Source: Moniliella sp. 'wahieum'
Lineage: Eukaryota > Basidiomycota > Moniliellomycetes > Moniliellales > Moniliellaceae
Assembly: GCA_003971905.1 (NCBI GenBank)
Contig: RSEE01000010.1
Coordinates: 496,001-560,000, forward strand
Direction: 5' to 3'
Length of the DNA: 64,000 nucleotides
A program made the position numbers and the translations under genes. Below, piece after piece: positions 1-11,253 of this stretch; position 1 is the stretch's first letter; every line of letters begins with the position of its first letter. The notes under the pieces are model-generated. The model saw only the letters and a program-made list of their open reading frames with translations, searched no databases and had not been told where the DNA came from.

Positions 1-5
1 TTCCC

Positions 6-112
6 GTGAGATCAATGCCGATTCCAGTGAAGTCAATGCCGATTACAGTGAGGTCAATGCCGATTCCAGTGAGGTCAATGCCGATTCTACAGTGAGATCA
101 ATGCCGATTCCA
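6..112. repeat. Tandem 21-bp repeat, five units
   Basis: Five consecutive copies of a unit of the form GTGARRTCAATGCCGATTCCA. Four units are 21 bp and one is 23 bp. Copies differ by one to three bases. The array may continue off the left edge. Its period is three times the 7-bp period seen in other intergenic repeats of this window. No coding potential is visible. Confidence 0.85.
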
Positions 113-954
113 TGAGGTTCTTGGAGCTCAGAACGTCGGTCCCGTTCCGCCCCTGCCGTTCACGCCTCCCACTGTCATGCAATCATGCACCTCAGGCTTG
201 ACCTCAAGGTACACTCCAGCGTGTAATGCTGCCTAACCAGTGACTAGCCAGGTCGGCACAGCTCTCTTCTATATCCGGACCTAACCCACCTCTCAGGACC
301 TATAGACTCCCATCCTTCTCTGGCCCCAGCTGAGCTGACTAGCACTCCCTACCGCGATGGTAGTCGACCGTGTATATATAGTACCTTGACGTTCATCGTT
401 GGCCGAGGGGTGTCCATCAAATATGTAGCAAAAGTTCTGGGCTCTTTTAGAAGCCTATAAAGTCTCTGTTGTCTCTTCTGACCTCGGTCTCACACGAACA
501 ATGCCGAGAACATATCATTCTTTTTCAGCATATTCGTCTCCATCTTCTTTCAAAAGTGTATATGGAAATGATGAGTGAGAAGCACAGACGCAATCCACCA
601 TCCACTGTAGTACTAATATAGCCTCCATATATGTACTCACATGATGCGGGGAGAGTAAGGGGGGGGGGGGTGCTATCCGCCAAAAATACAATAACGTGGA
701 GTGGATGCGCCGCGCGTCCAAGAGTACCTCTATTATATATCAGTACATCAGTAGAGTGTAGAGCAACCGAATCCGAACTCCACGCATCACCCTCTTCCCC
801 GGGCAGTGCACCCCCCAACACAAAGAAGTCAGTTTCCCCTCAGTACTAGAGAACGTCCATTTCATTGGCAGACTTAAGAAGGCTGGGACAGGGGAACGCT
901 ACGTCTAAACCTAACCGTTCATCTTGCGGGGGTTACTTAGGGGCGCCACCAGGG
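113..954. other. Intergenic stretch without a recognised gene
   Basis: No open frame here looks conserved. It contains a run of ten G at 661-670 and short TATATA stretches. Nothing else can be supported. Confidence 0.5.
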
Positions 955-1266
955 TCAAGGAACCAGGGGGATCGCCAGGATATCAGGACCCTCCGGCTCA
1001 CGCCATCCGGTCCCGTACCCTAGGAAGCGCGTATGGACACGGAGGAACGTGGTTGACATCCGAGCGAGGAACCATTTCCACTGAGACTTAGTAGCCAACT
1101 CCTTCCAATGCACAAACAACTTGCTCGCCGTCTTGGTGCCGTAGTATCCTCGCGTCGTCAAAACCAGGGGGAAAAACGTCTCTTGAGTGCGTCCCTGGTA
1201 CTTGGCGTTCTTCTCGCATTCTGCTTGTTCAAGCATCCGAAGCAGCTCCTTCTCCCGGCGTTCCAA
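955..1266 (-). pseudogene. Possible non-LTR retrotransposon reverse transcriptase C-terminal remnant
   Basis: The minus-strand frame gives a basic segment KNAKYQGRTQETFFPLVLTT followed by RG and, about 35 residues later, a W-x-x-x-R-x-S-x-x-F-L-R pattern. This resembles the region after the polymerase domain in LINE-type reverse transcriptases, where a basic stretch leads to 'F-T-P-L-V-x-S-T-x-G-G' and then 'W-I-R-x-R-L-S-F-x-L-L-R'. The polymerase domain itself (YxDD) is absent and the frame is short, so this would be a fossil end of an element. The resemblance is by eye and weak. Confidence 0.35.
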
Positions 1267-1965
1267 GGGGGGTTGCGGTGCTCGCGTGCACCACCCTCCG
1301 GAACGCGCTCTGCGCTGCCAGTGATCCTATATAATGCTCTACTGTTCCTCTCGTCTATAAAAGTTTTTGCCACTTGAAATGAAAGAGACAGATTTTTGTG
1401 TTAGACGTGGTACATGTTAGGCACAGTCTCTCGCTCGAGGCCCCACTGTCTTAATATTTGCTGTGACGCGTGACGGCGTTCTCGAAGCTCTCGACCCTCT
1501 GTTGGTCCCCTGGCGACTTGAACGCGGGGGTAACCGGTAATGGGTAATGGAACGCGTAGCTAGAGCACAATATATAACTGGCATAACCTCCTGGCGCGCG
1601 GTAATACATACGGCACTCTGCCCTTTTAATTGTATTTTCGCAGACTATTCGATCGTTGTGGGACCACACTACGCAGCGGTACTAATTGTACAACCGCTCT
1701 CCTCCACAGCTGCCCGCCCAGGGGGCGCAATTTCCTCTGCTCCTTGGGCAGCACTGTGCGCCTTGGCGTTTTTGTGGCGCGCACCCGGCACTGGCATTGT
1801 ATCTGTCGCCTAGTACTGACAACTGGCATACCCGCGGCAGGGGCACACGTCGGCGCGTGGCTCGTGGCTCGTGCGCCTTATTATATATATAGGAAAAGTG
1901 CCTCCGTCAGAGTTAATTCGTTCGCACCACCATCTCTGTCGTTAGAGTCGTTGTCGCTACCGCAT
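1267..1965. other. Intergenic stretch upstream of the phosphofructokinase locus
   Basis: No conserved frame was recognised. The 298-codon frame that begins at 1630 is a read-through into the phosphofructokinase locus and its first part has no recognisable content. A TATA-like element lies at 1882-1891. Confidence 0.5.
1882..1891 (+). promoter_or_regulatory. TATA-like element before the phosphofructokinase locus
   Basis: Five consecutive TA steps lie about 75 bases before the first plausible ATG (1966) of the phosphofructokinase reading, a typical spacing for a fungal TATA element. It is assigned only by position and composition. Confidence 0.45.
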
Positions 1966-4790
1966 CATGGCTTTGCACGCAGCGCTTACTCCACCTCGGT
2001 CTCGCACTCAGCGGCGACGCAATCAAGCGGCTCGACAGGACAGCAGCGCCGCAAAACCCGTGTTGCAGTAATGACTTCGGGGCGGGATGCGGCCGGAATG
2101 AACGGCGGCAGTGGGCTGTGGTCAAGTTTGCAATCTACAAGGGGTGCGAAGCGTATGTTATCCGGGAGGGCCTCTCGGGATAGTATATGGAAATGCCAAT
2201 GCCGAGCCTGTAGCCGCGTGTCAGCCCCCTCGCCAGCCCCGCCGTTTCGACCGCGGCGAGCCCGGCACTCGGACCCAAGGCGAATGTGGACCAGATCCCC
2301 GGCATCTCAATTGGTACGGGGGTACCGCTATCCCTGGGAGAAACCTTACAGTCGCCATCAGCGCTTTGTTCCGACTTATGGCTACGGTGAGCTCCTACGT
2401 GAAGGTGTAGGTGGAGCGTCCGATACTGGACTGAAGGGACGCTACATTATCCGCGTTGGGTGGGACGACGTTCGGGGCTGGTCCGAGCAGGTACGCATTT
2501 CACCCTCTCTGTATTCATTGTCTTGACTTCATCACACAAGTGTCCTAACACACATTATTACGTTTCTGTGGGGCTTCAGGGAGGAACGTGATTGGTACGG
2601 CACGATGTCAGGAGTTCCGAGAACTTCAAGGTAGACAGAAAGCTGCCCTCAACTTGATTATCAATGGCATCGACTGTCGTTGCCGTCGTCGGGGGTGATG
2701 GAAGCTTGGCCGGGGCAGACATGCTACGCAAAGAGTGGCCGGATCATATCAGTGCCCTCTTTTCCGAAGGAAAAATCACCCAACTTCAGTATGACAAGTT
2801 CAAGCATCTTCGCATTGTGGGCCTAGTGGGATCAATCGACAATGATCTAGCCACAACTGACATGACCATTGGCTGTTCCACCGCCTTGGCGCGTGCATGC
2901 GAGGCCGTCGACTCCATTTCATCCACTGCTGCTCCCACTCGCGCGCCTTGTTGTCGAGGTTATGGGCAGGCACTGTGGCTGGATTGCTGCAGTGCGCCAT
3001 CGCTTCTGGCGCTGACTACATCTTCATCCCGGAACAACCTCCGCTGTGCAATGATTTTCAAGCCGAAGAAGGGTAGGGAGGAGGAGGCAGAGAAAGGGTG
3101 GGCACAGGAGATGTGCCGCGTTCTAGAGAAGCACCGCAAGGCAGGAAAACGCAAGACCATTGTCATTGTCGCAGAAGGGGCGATCGATAAAAACCTCAAC
3201 CCAATCAAGTCTGCGACGTGGCTCAAGTTCTTTCAGAGCAGCTTGGGTTGGATACACGGGTCACCACTCTCGGCCATACTCAGCGCGGGGGGAAACCGGA
3301 TGCAAATGACCGTGTCCTTTCCACCCTTCAAGCCGTGGAAGCAGTCAAAAACATTGCTTCAATCTACGCCGGACACTCCCTCGTATGTGATTGGTTCACG
3401 GGAGAGCAAAGTAATTCGGTGTACCGCTCAAGGATGCCATTGAACAGACCAAGGCGGTGGCAGCGGCTATAGCCAACAAACGGTTTGGCGATGCTTTACG
3501 TGCCACGGGGGGATGCATTTCTGAGGACCTCAAGGCTTGGAAATTCGTTCCGAAATCAACCCTGAAGATCAGGTCGAACCAGAGAACCGCATCCGAGTCG
3601 GCGTCATGCATATTGGGGCACCCGCGGGGGGGATGAACGCGGCCACTCGGGCCATAGTGCGGTATCTCCTTTCTCGGGGGCACACACCCTTTTGATTTCC
3701 AACAGCTATCCGGATTACTGGGAGGACAATGTTCAGGAAGTGGACTGGTTGCGTGTTGACAATTGGGGTTCGGGGTGGCTCCGAAATAGGGACAAACCGT
3801 GTGTGCTGCCTTCCATTGACTTTGGAGCTGTGGCGGCTAAGATTCAGTATCATGACCTTGATGGGTTAATTTGATTGGGGATTGAGTCGTTCCATGCTGT
3901 CAAGCTCATGGACGACGCCCGGACTCAGTATCCTGCATTCCGAATCTTGTTGCCATCCTGCTACGTTGAGTAACAATGTGCCAATGAACGACTTTTCCAT
4001 TGGGTCCGATACGGCCCTCAACGCTCTAGTCGACGATGCGATGCCATTAAAAACAATCTGCCAGGGCAAGTCGGAATCGCGTTTTTGTTGTGGAGACGCA
4101 AGGAGGAAACTGTGGCTTCTTGGCCGTCTTGGGTGGATTGGCGACAGATGCTGCCCTCACTTACATCCTGAAATGGGCTTATCGCTCTCCCAGCTCTACA
4201 AAGACGTTGAGTGGCTCAAAAAACGGTACAGTCTCGACCAACCGGGCAAGTCAGAAGGCCGTCTGATCATCCGCAATGAGGAATCAAGTAGTGTTTACAC
4301 AACCGACTGCTGACTTCTATTCTCAAACAAGAGGGGCAGCAACACTTGATGCTCGTTCTGCGACATTGGGCCATACCTTGCAAGGGGGCAACCCTTCTCC
4401 TTTGGACCGGTGTCGTGCTACTCGGTTGGCTATTCGCAGTTGTCAGTGGCTCGAAGGGAAGGCTCGCCCGGAGCTTCTGCAATATGAAGAGTGGTCAACC
4501 CCTTCGATGAGGAATGTGCGGGACATTCAGGAAGAGATTCGGACACGGGCATGGGCATGGGAGACGTCATTTTCCATACTCGTCAATCCCATCAGAGTAA
4601 TGAGGGATACGACCCAACCTCAGCAGCTATCATCACATTCCGTGGTTCATCAATCGAGATGACCCCAGCCCGGGACATGGCCAAGGAGGCCGACATGAAA
4701 CATCGCACGGGTCGCAGTGCATGGTGGTATGGAGTAAAGCGTCTGTTGACATTATGGGGGCGCGAGCCTCTATTAACCTTGATCCACGCT
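1966..4790 (+). pseudogene. 6-phosphofructokinase (fungal double-domain type), heavily frame-disrupted
   Basis: Fragments of fungal ATP-dependent phosphofructokinase, the committed step of glycolysis, appear in order across all three plus frames. N-half: RVAVMTSGRDAAGMN (ATP-binding start), [83 protein letters not shown]-type segment, [13 protein letters not shown]-half: [46 protein letters not shown], and a C-terminal SSIEMTPARDMAKEADMKHR. A GT-AG intron lies near 2491-2579. I count more than ten frame changes, many more per kilobase than in neighbouring genes, and the conserved TSGGD glycine is Arg. The catalytic-loop TDMTIG Asp is kept. Either this copy has decayed or this locus is unusually error-rich. 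The start at 1966 and the end are approximate. Confidence 0.75.
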
Positions 4791-5548
4791 GAAGCCCATC
4801 TCACATCCTGCTGTGTATATCTGCGCTCCCCCCTCCCAGCGACAAAAACAATACCGCATGAAAGGACTCAATCCGGTAAAGAAATACGAAACATGACGTT
4901 GTGATACGTTGGAGAAGATAAGGCGTCTTCGTTTTAAACGAAGCAACAAGGGACGATCATTGGCTCTGCCCCACTCGTCAGATGTCGAGGGAAAAGCACA
5001 ATTCCACCATATATACAAAACAACGAGGTTTGTAGTTGTAACACAACCGCGTCCTGCAGAAGGATTTGCATGGGTGAGAATTCAAACCGGACCTCACAGC
5101 GGTTGGCGGTGGGACGGTGGACGGGAATGGTGGCTACGGTGGCTATGGTGAGCCAGTACGAAATCCGGGCTGTAATAGGTCTGTGGTGGTCTCCGAGATG
5201 CGATGTTGGTGCTTAAACGATAATTTCCCAACCCGTCCGCTCAAGAAATGGAGGCGATACAACTTTCTCTCAGGCAAAAGTCGTACCCTTATTAATATTG
5301 ACGTATCCATAGTATAATTCCGAAGAACGCACATTTCTGTCCTTCTTCGTCCCTGAGTTCCCCATGTTTAATTCACAACCATTCCCACGATCCATCAACG
5401 CCCCTGGCGCCATTGGCCCTTGCATGCCCGGTAAAGCTGAGGTGACATGATGAAAAGAAGACAAAGACCAGAGGAGAGAGAGCTATACTATAATAGAAGT
5501 GTGGAGGGGTTTGCCTATACTGTGTGTGGATTGACGAAGGTGGAAACT

Positions 5549-5725
5549 GTCACAGTCGGGGCTAAGGCGAGGGAGACCAGGATCGGACTAGGCCAAGGGG
5601 TGTAGCAATCGTTCGTGGGGAAGAAGCAAGAACAGAGGACATGGTGCGAAGTGGAAGGAACAGGGAAGGAGCGAGACGCTCGAGACGAAGAAATTGGAAA
5701 TGGGAGCGAGATCAGCCAAACTATG
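5549..5725 (+). repeat. Dispersed ~178-bp repeat, copy A
   Basis: This segment, from GTCACAGTCG to GCCAAACTATG, recurs in the same orientation at 23588-23766. By eye, close to nine in ten bases match, and most differences are single-base gaps. Neither copy has a convincing open frame. It could be a short non-autonomous transposon, a solo fragment of a larger element, or a structured RNA gene. Flanking target-site duplications were not obvious. Confidence 0.8.
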
Positions 5726-5894
5726 ACAGAAACGCCGATGCATTGACAAAGACAGGAAGTGAAGAGACAGATTGATCTTCGTGTGGGAAAGTGAGCGCGC
5801 AGCGCGTATTATACTCAGTACTCCGACAGTCAGGCCTCAGGCCTCAGGGCCTCACCTGCCAGTCAGGCTCGCCGTACGGCCCCCGTCTTCGCTC

Positions 5895-6207
5895 GTGACG
5901 TGTGACGTATGACGCGTGACATGTGACAGCGCCCTCTCTTTCGAACTGCGTGGTGCGGAGCAGGTGGTGGAGCTTCGACGGGGCACAGTAACTAGTAACT
6001 AGTAACTTTTCTCTAGTACCGCGTACCGCATAACGCCACAATTACGCCTTGCGCACACATCATGCCGTCCGGGCGTTTTGCTCTTTATATACCCGGGAAA
6101 TATCCCTGGAAATATATGATTTGAAGCTTCAAGGGACGAATGATTAATGATGTATGATTAATGATGTATGATGCATGATGATGCGTGACGCGCTGACGCG
6201 TGACGCG
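5895..6207. repeat. Cluster of heptamer islands
   Basis: Four arrays with a 7-bp (or 14-bp) period lie close together. At 5895-5929 there are five units of the GTGACNN type; at 5987-6007, three exact AGTAACT units; at 6140-6180, two exact 14-mers ATGATTAATGATGT plus a partial third; and at 6186-6207, three TGACGCG units, which create two ACGCGT hexamers. Confidence 0.85.
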
Positions 6208-7237
6208 TGGCGAGCGGGCGCCACAATGTTTGAGATCCGCGCCCTATCTACCTTCTATCTCGGGCCGACATCCAAAATACATGTGCATAGGAAGGTACAT
6301 ACTGCTAGGCACGAGTGTGTGAAAGACTTGGCTGCTGTGCTTAGACTTTAGGGTTAGGTACGTTAGACGCACGTTTAGACGTTGATGCAGTGGAGCGTGG
6401 AGCGCTGAGCTCATGCTCAGCTGACATGCATTGAACGCTTTTCTGCATGATACGTCGATGCATAGTCGCCGCGGTCGATGGCGTCGATGCTCGATGCTCA
6501 ATGAATTTGACGGATATTGTTTCTCGCCGCAAAACAGGTGTTGGGTTTATCGAGTTTATCCATTAACATATCCATCCATTTTTAACGGATTGTCGAGAGA
6601 ATCCGGCGGTTAGAGTATCCTAACCTAACATGTTTGGAAGACATCAAAACGCTTCAGCGCGCCGTTATACGCGTGCGGGGTATTGGCATCGGCCACCCAA
6701 CGGCACCTCTCCACAGGGATATCAAAAGAAGCCAACCCCTAATTCGGGCCAGAGGCTGCGAAACAAGGGACACACAGAAAAACGAGGAAACATCGGACCA
6801 CACACCTATTGACCTGTGGAGCTTGAAGAGGGCCCTAAAGAACCTTGACCAGAAGTCCGTGCCACTCCGTACGTCGGAAGCTCTGGTCAATTTCTTTTAC
6901 ACCCAATGATTAATGAGATGAAGGGAGCTAATTGATATTAGACCATTGGAAAGAAAAACAAATGCCGGTGAGGAGAGACAGAGATCAAATGCTGATGAGC
7001 ATTTGAGCTATAAGGACATAATGACTTTCCAGAAGGTTGATGGGTTGTCCAAGCTGGCTATGTATATCATGTAGGGGCTGCCTTCACACACAGAGAGAGA
7101 GAGGCAACCAAATATTTGAAGAGCATCTGATGATCCGTGGTGATGGTAAATAATAAATCTAGGCCAGTGTCTTAAAGAAAATGAAGCAATCCCGAACAGA
7201 GAATGAAGAAGGGACTCAGAATCCCACCCTCGCCTCT

Positions 7238-8483
7238 TCATCTGCTGTTTTGCTCTGATGCAGCGAACGAGAGGGGCTGGGTTAGGGTCACTGATGAAGG
7301 ATCGTGCATCTGCATCACCTGTGTCTCGACCGTGAAGGGGACGTTGCCCACACGGTTGGGAAGGGAGGGGAGGGTCGAAAAATGGGTTATGGAGCTGCGC
7401 TCACACTCTTTGATTGCAGATGTGTTCTCCATCTCGACTTGATCAACCACGGCTTGGGTGACAGTAGAAATTTGAATCGTTGCGGGGCCTTCTTGTTTCC
7501 CACTACCGCATGAGAGGGAGGGGTATCCCGCAATACCTTTCAAGTCCAGGCCACCGCCCAGCTTCAGCAGCACGAGACGGTATGCACAAATGGCGGTAAA
7601 AGCATTGGCCATGGACCCATTAATGCTGGAAAAAGTCCAGCGCTTGCCGAAAAAGACCGCGTTGAGCAAGTTGATAGAGAGGGCACAGAAAAAGTAGATC
7701 AACCCGTCAGACATAAGACGTTGCTGTACGACCTTGGTCAACACAGTTTGCCTGGTAATATTAACCCCCCCGTGTGCGTCAAACAAGAAAGAGGCAAAGG
7801 CAAGCGAAGTGATGAGTGTGTCGAAGACAATGTTGCAGACAAAGTATGCCCACGGAATTTCGTGTCCTGGCATCGCGTAGACACACACACCCAGGTTAAG
7901 CGCATACGGGCGAAACCAGTTGTTGAGGACAATATTGACCACAAATTGGGCCAACCAAAGGAGCGCAACGACTATCATAATATAGCGATTGCGGTGCCAC
8001 ATGGCCCAAGTTCGTACGGAAAAAATGAAAGAGGCGGAGGAGGTAATAATGCTGCCGAGAAAGACCGACGCACGCCCCACATGGTAACACTCTTGAGTTG
8101 TCCAAGAAGGTTTTCGAAGGGCATTAATGTAGAGTCCGATGCAAATTGGGCTTGTATAGCGCGCGATAAGAAAAGCTGGAGTGACAAGCCATTTGAAACC
8201 CCGCTTCCTATGCATGCGGATCTCAGCTGGAAAGGTGATAAGTATGCTTCCAGAGGAGGTTATGTGTCAGCAGAGGTGCAGGCGTAAAAATGAAAGAGGA
8301 TAGGATGAGAAATGGAGAAGGGGTAACGGCGTACTCCCACAGCAGAAAAGCAAGAGCAGCACCTAGGTACATACCCCGCACCAAGTCCTGTTCCAATAGC
8401 CAAGTTGGAACAGATGGGGGCAAATGCACCCTCACTCCGGGCGCAGCATGCTGCATCATATGGGTAGGTGGGTTGTCAGCCAT
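7238..8483 (-). CDS. Seven-helix integral membrane protein, basidiomycete orphan-receptor-like
   Basis: An open exon (7238 to about 8222) plus a first exon (about 8327 to 8483) gives seven hydrophobic segments: around MYLGAALAFLLWEY, WLVTPAFLIARYTSPICIG, VFLGSIITSSASFIFSV, YIMIVVALLWLAQFVVNIVL, WAYFVCNIVFDTLITSLAF, LIYFFCALSINLLNAVFF and ANAFTAICAYRLVLLKL. A roughly 90-residue Ser/Thr-rich cytoplasmic-type tail follows. This matches the plan of the large basidiomycete family of seven-helix proteins carrying DUF6533/DUF6534-type domains, whose function is unknown. The ATG at 8483 was chosen because MADNPP precedes the first helix; an in-frame ATG at 8558 is possible. The intron near 8222-8327 has a pyrimidine-rich end but its exact splice sites are uncertain. 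The main exon has no frame change, unlike most genes here. Confidence 0.75.
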
Positions 8484-8582
8484 ATGCGCAAAGGTGATGG
8501 CGATCGTGTTGGTCGTGATGTGGGGGGAGAGGTAGAGAAAATGAGAAAATGCCAGCATGAACGCGCGAACGTTACCTCGACC

Positions 8583-8590
8583 TTTATATA
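8583..8590 (-). promoter_or_regulatory. TATA box of the seven-helix protein gene
   Basis: TATATAAA on the minus strand lies about 100 bases before the chosen ATG at 8483. It is close to the fungal consensus, and the spacing supports an ATG at 8483 rather than 8558. Confidence 0.6.
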
Positions 8591-8811
8591 CACTTGAGCG
8601 CTTAATGAAGCTTAAACGTTAAACCCCCACAAACCGTGCCAAACCCTGAAAGTGACGAACGTACATATCGTGAGTACCGGAGAGCATTTGTGTACCGAGT
8701 TATTCCTGCGGCCCTTAGGCCTAAGGCCGGAGGGGGCTGGAGACACAATCTTCACAAAAGTGGCCGACACCCAATCTGAGGACTTGAGGCCGGTGAGGCT
8801 CGCGCTCAGGG

Positions 8812-8956
8812 ATCATCAATCATCGATCATCGATCATCGTTCAGACCCTGCATTAGGTCCCACAGGCCCCACTAGTGAGTACAGTGAGTGCTGTCACTCG
8901 ACACGCGTCACGTAGGCTGATCATCGAGATCATCGATAATCGATAATCGATAAATG
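8812..8956. repeat. ATCATCG heptamer islands
   Basis: At 8812-8839 there are four consecutive units of ATCATCR with exact 7-bp spacing. At 8929-8956 there are four more heptamers of the form ATAATCG/ATCATCG. Intervening sequence is unique. Confidence 0.85.
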
Positions 8957-9827
8957 ACCCCAGGCGCCACAAGTGGCGCTTACGCAGGGGCACTGTGCTT
9001 GCCACACTTCGAGTACCTCGTCGATGAGTCCACGTATGTATACTGTGTGCTGCACTTCTTTTTGAGGATTGGAAATTATGAGAAAGCGAGAGAGAATGAT
9101 TCACAATATCCACAACCATCACGCATCACTACCTCTGAGATCTCAGTGAGATCCGATGCACTCAGACTCAGCAGTTGAGTACTCATGGTGGGGCCGAATT
9201 AGATCTTCAAAAGCTTTTCAAGCTCTTCAACATTCAATAAAGCCTCAAGCTTCAAGCTGGAATGAACGTACCACTCCACAGGCTGTGGCCTGCTGTGGCT
9301 CTTGTGGCACACGGCAATATCCATCTTGTATCTAAGAGGTGGACGAGGCGGAGTCGATCGATGATCGATGGTATAGATGCGCGGCACGGTTCAAAAGAAA
9401 CCCCCTAATGTTGCGTTTCGCATTCATCTAAATATTTACAGAAGTACGGCTGGGACAAAAGAAACGCTCTGGGCGCCTTCGGTGCTGCGCGTATAACCAG
9501 CTAACACACCCGCCGCGTCCTGCTTGCTCGTGTCATTCGTGTCATGCATGTCAAGTATGTTAACCCAATTGGGAGAAGTGGAGCTAGTGGAGGGTAGCGC
9601 GGAGAAATGAAAAAAGTGGTATCTCCATGTGACAACATATGACAGCAATGAATAACGAGGAAGTGCTATTCGATGATATTCGTATTTCTATATCGGAGGG
9701 TGCAAAAGAAAATGCCAACAACCCTCTTTTGCCCGCCGACCTGCACGTGGTGGGTGGGTGGGGCTGGCTACGCCAACGATCGGGCATATGACAGAGTCGC
9801 GTCGACGCGTCCCTTCACTACCTTAAA
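8957..9827. other. Intergenic stretch without a recognised gene
   Basis: No conserved frame was recognised. Sequence at 9205-9260 is rich in AAGCTT/TTCAAG words, like a degenerate heptamer island. Confidence 0.5.
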
Positions 9828-10061
9828 ATGCCCCCTATCCGTGCTCACTGGCGGTGCCCCCATTGCCGCATCAACGAACACACTCGCGCACAGTGCCCCT
9901 ACAATCACGCCGAGAGTAATACCGTCATACCCTCGCCCTGGTCACAAAAGGGTGCCGACTGCCCACATGCTTATTTTGCAAGACGGATGACCACCCGACG
10001 CGTCTCTGCCCTGCCCCTAGCTCTCGGTTCGGATCATCTTCCAATGATCTATAGCGTTTAA
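9828..10061 (+). CDS. Small ORF with a CCHC zinc knuckle, possible transposon fragment
   Basis: The frame starting at 9828 encodes 77 residues with RCPHCRINEHTRAQC near its start. The spacing is C-x2-C-x4-H-x4-C, the exact pattern of a retroviral-type zinc knuckle, which binds single-stranded nucleic acid in Gag-like and LINE ORF1 proteins. The usual Gly before His is Glu. No protease, polymerase or integrase frame adjoins it, so it is most likely a stranded element fragment. A chance match to this short pattern cannot be excluded. Confidence 0.3.
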   Translation: MPPIRAHWRCPHCRINEHTRAQCPYNHAESNTVIPSPWSQKGADCPHAYFARRMTTRRVSALPLALGSDHLPMIYSV

Positions 10062-11253
10062 GCTCGATAGGGTGGATGGGTGTGTTATTTCATGCCTGTC
10101 ATCCTATGGGGACTTCACTACTGGCTCAAAGGGAGCAGTGATGCAAAGAGTACCCGCGATAATAGCACAACAGGCGGAGTGGTGAAACAAGGCGAAGATG
10201 TGGAGAGCAATTGGGGCCTGTGGGACAAAAGAGGGGGGGGAGGTGGAAAAGGTGATCGGTGGACCAGAGGTGGTGGGCTCGACCCATGTAACGTGATACG
10301 ACGACCCCAGTGGGCCCTGCCAGGGGCTCTCACCCAGGTTGATGGGGTACAATCCCTTAGATGAAGGACGATTCACGGTAGTTTCGGGTTTGGGTTATTT
10401 GGTGGCGTGAATCATCAGTTGGCCGGAAACCGTCAGGAGTTGGACAAGAAAGGCGGGAAGGGACGAGAATGGAAGGTGGGATAAAGGATCCCCACTGCTG
10501 ATTGAGGATGCTGACTGTTGGTTGACCCCTTTTGGTAACCCCCTTCTGTCTAAGCCCATCGCACCAGTGGCATAGATGTTGACAGAGCGAAGCAGACGAA
10601 GCTGCTATAGAGTGCGACTTGGAGCACTCCCGATCCTATGGATGAGCTGCAAAGCAGCCTTCAGACAGGCGTAAAGGCAAAGGGGTGAACACAAGTCTTC
10701 AAGCAACATCTGAAGGAAAGGAGACAGGAGAGAGAGAAAAGGGAGATGGAGCGAGCAGGGCGTGTGCGGCCTGCGAGCGGAACTCTTTCGACCGGCTAAG
10801 CGAGAGCGCCACCGATCCACGGAGGGTGGGCGCAGGGGAAGTCTAGCACTGCCCCCCAACAGAAGCAAGCGAAGACTGCCAAGGCACTAAGAATATCATC
10901 CGATAGCACTTCCTCGTAAATTATTGCACTGGCACTGAGTAGTACAGATTGAGTACGGGGGCCTCTTGGGAAGACCTACCGTATCAATTGTAACGCTTAT
11001 CCCTATCCCCGTGTGAACATCATTGTCAACACGCAAAGTGGGGGCAAACTGTGTCGTATATAGTAACTGCATCAAGTGCGCGCTTCTACCGAATTTGAGA
11101 ACAAAACAGGCGAAGCCTTGGGCCTGGCCACCCATGTTGATTTCTTCTTGTAAAACCACATCTTGTAATGGTCAACGATTATCGATTAGGGATCATCGGC
11201 GGCACAGCACAACATTCCATTCACGTATACACGCCCCGGTCATACTTGACACG
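10062..11253. other. Intergenic stretch without a recognised gene
   Basis: Open frames on both strands between 10080 and 10870 are G-rich or C-rich shadows without motifs. Nothing further is supported. Confidence 0.5.

Larger units (their letters stand above)
4791..7237. other. Gene-poor spacer with repeats
   Basis: No conserved protein was recognised in about 2.4 kb. It holds one copy of a dispersed 178-bp repeat (5549-5725) and several heptamer islands (5895-6207). Small open frames such as 6634-6909 have no recognisable motif. Confidence 0.5.

Noticed and set aside
6634-6909. 91-codon ORF ending in VNFFYTQ
   Set aside because: No recognisable domain, overlapped by an ORF in another frame, and in a repeat-rich spacer.
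7721-8287. 188-codon plus-strand ORF
   Set aside because: It is antisense to the seven-helix membrane protein, whose hydrophobic helices are clear on the minus strand.
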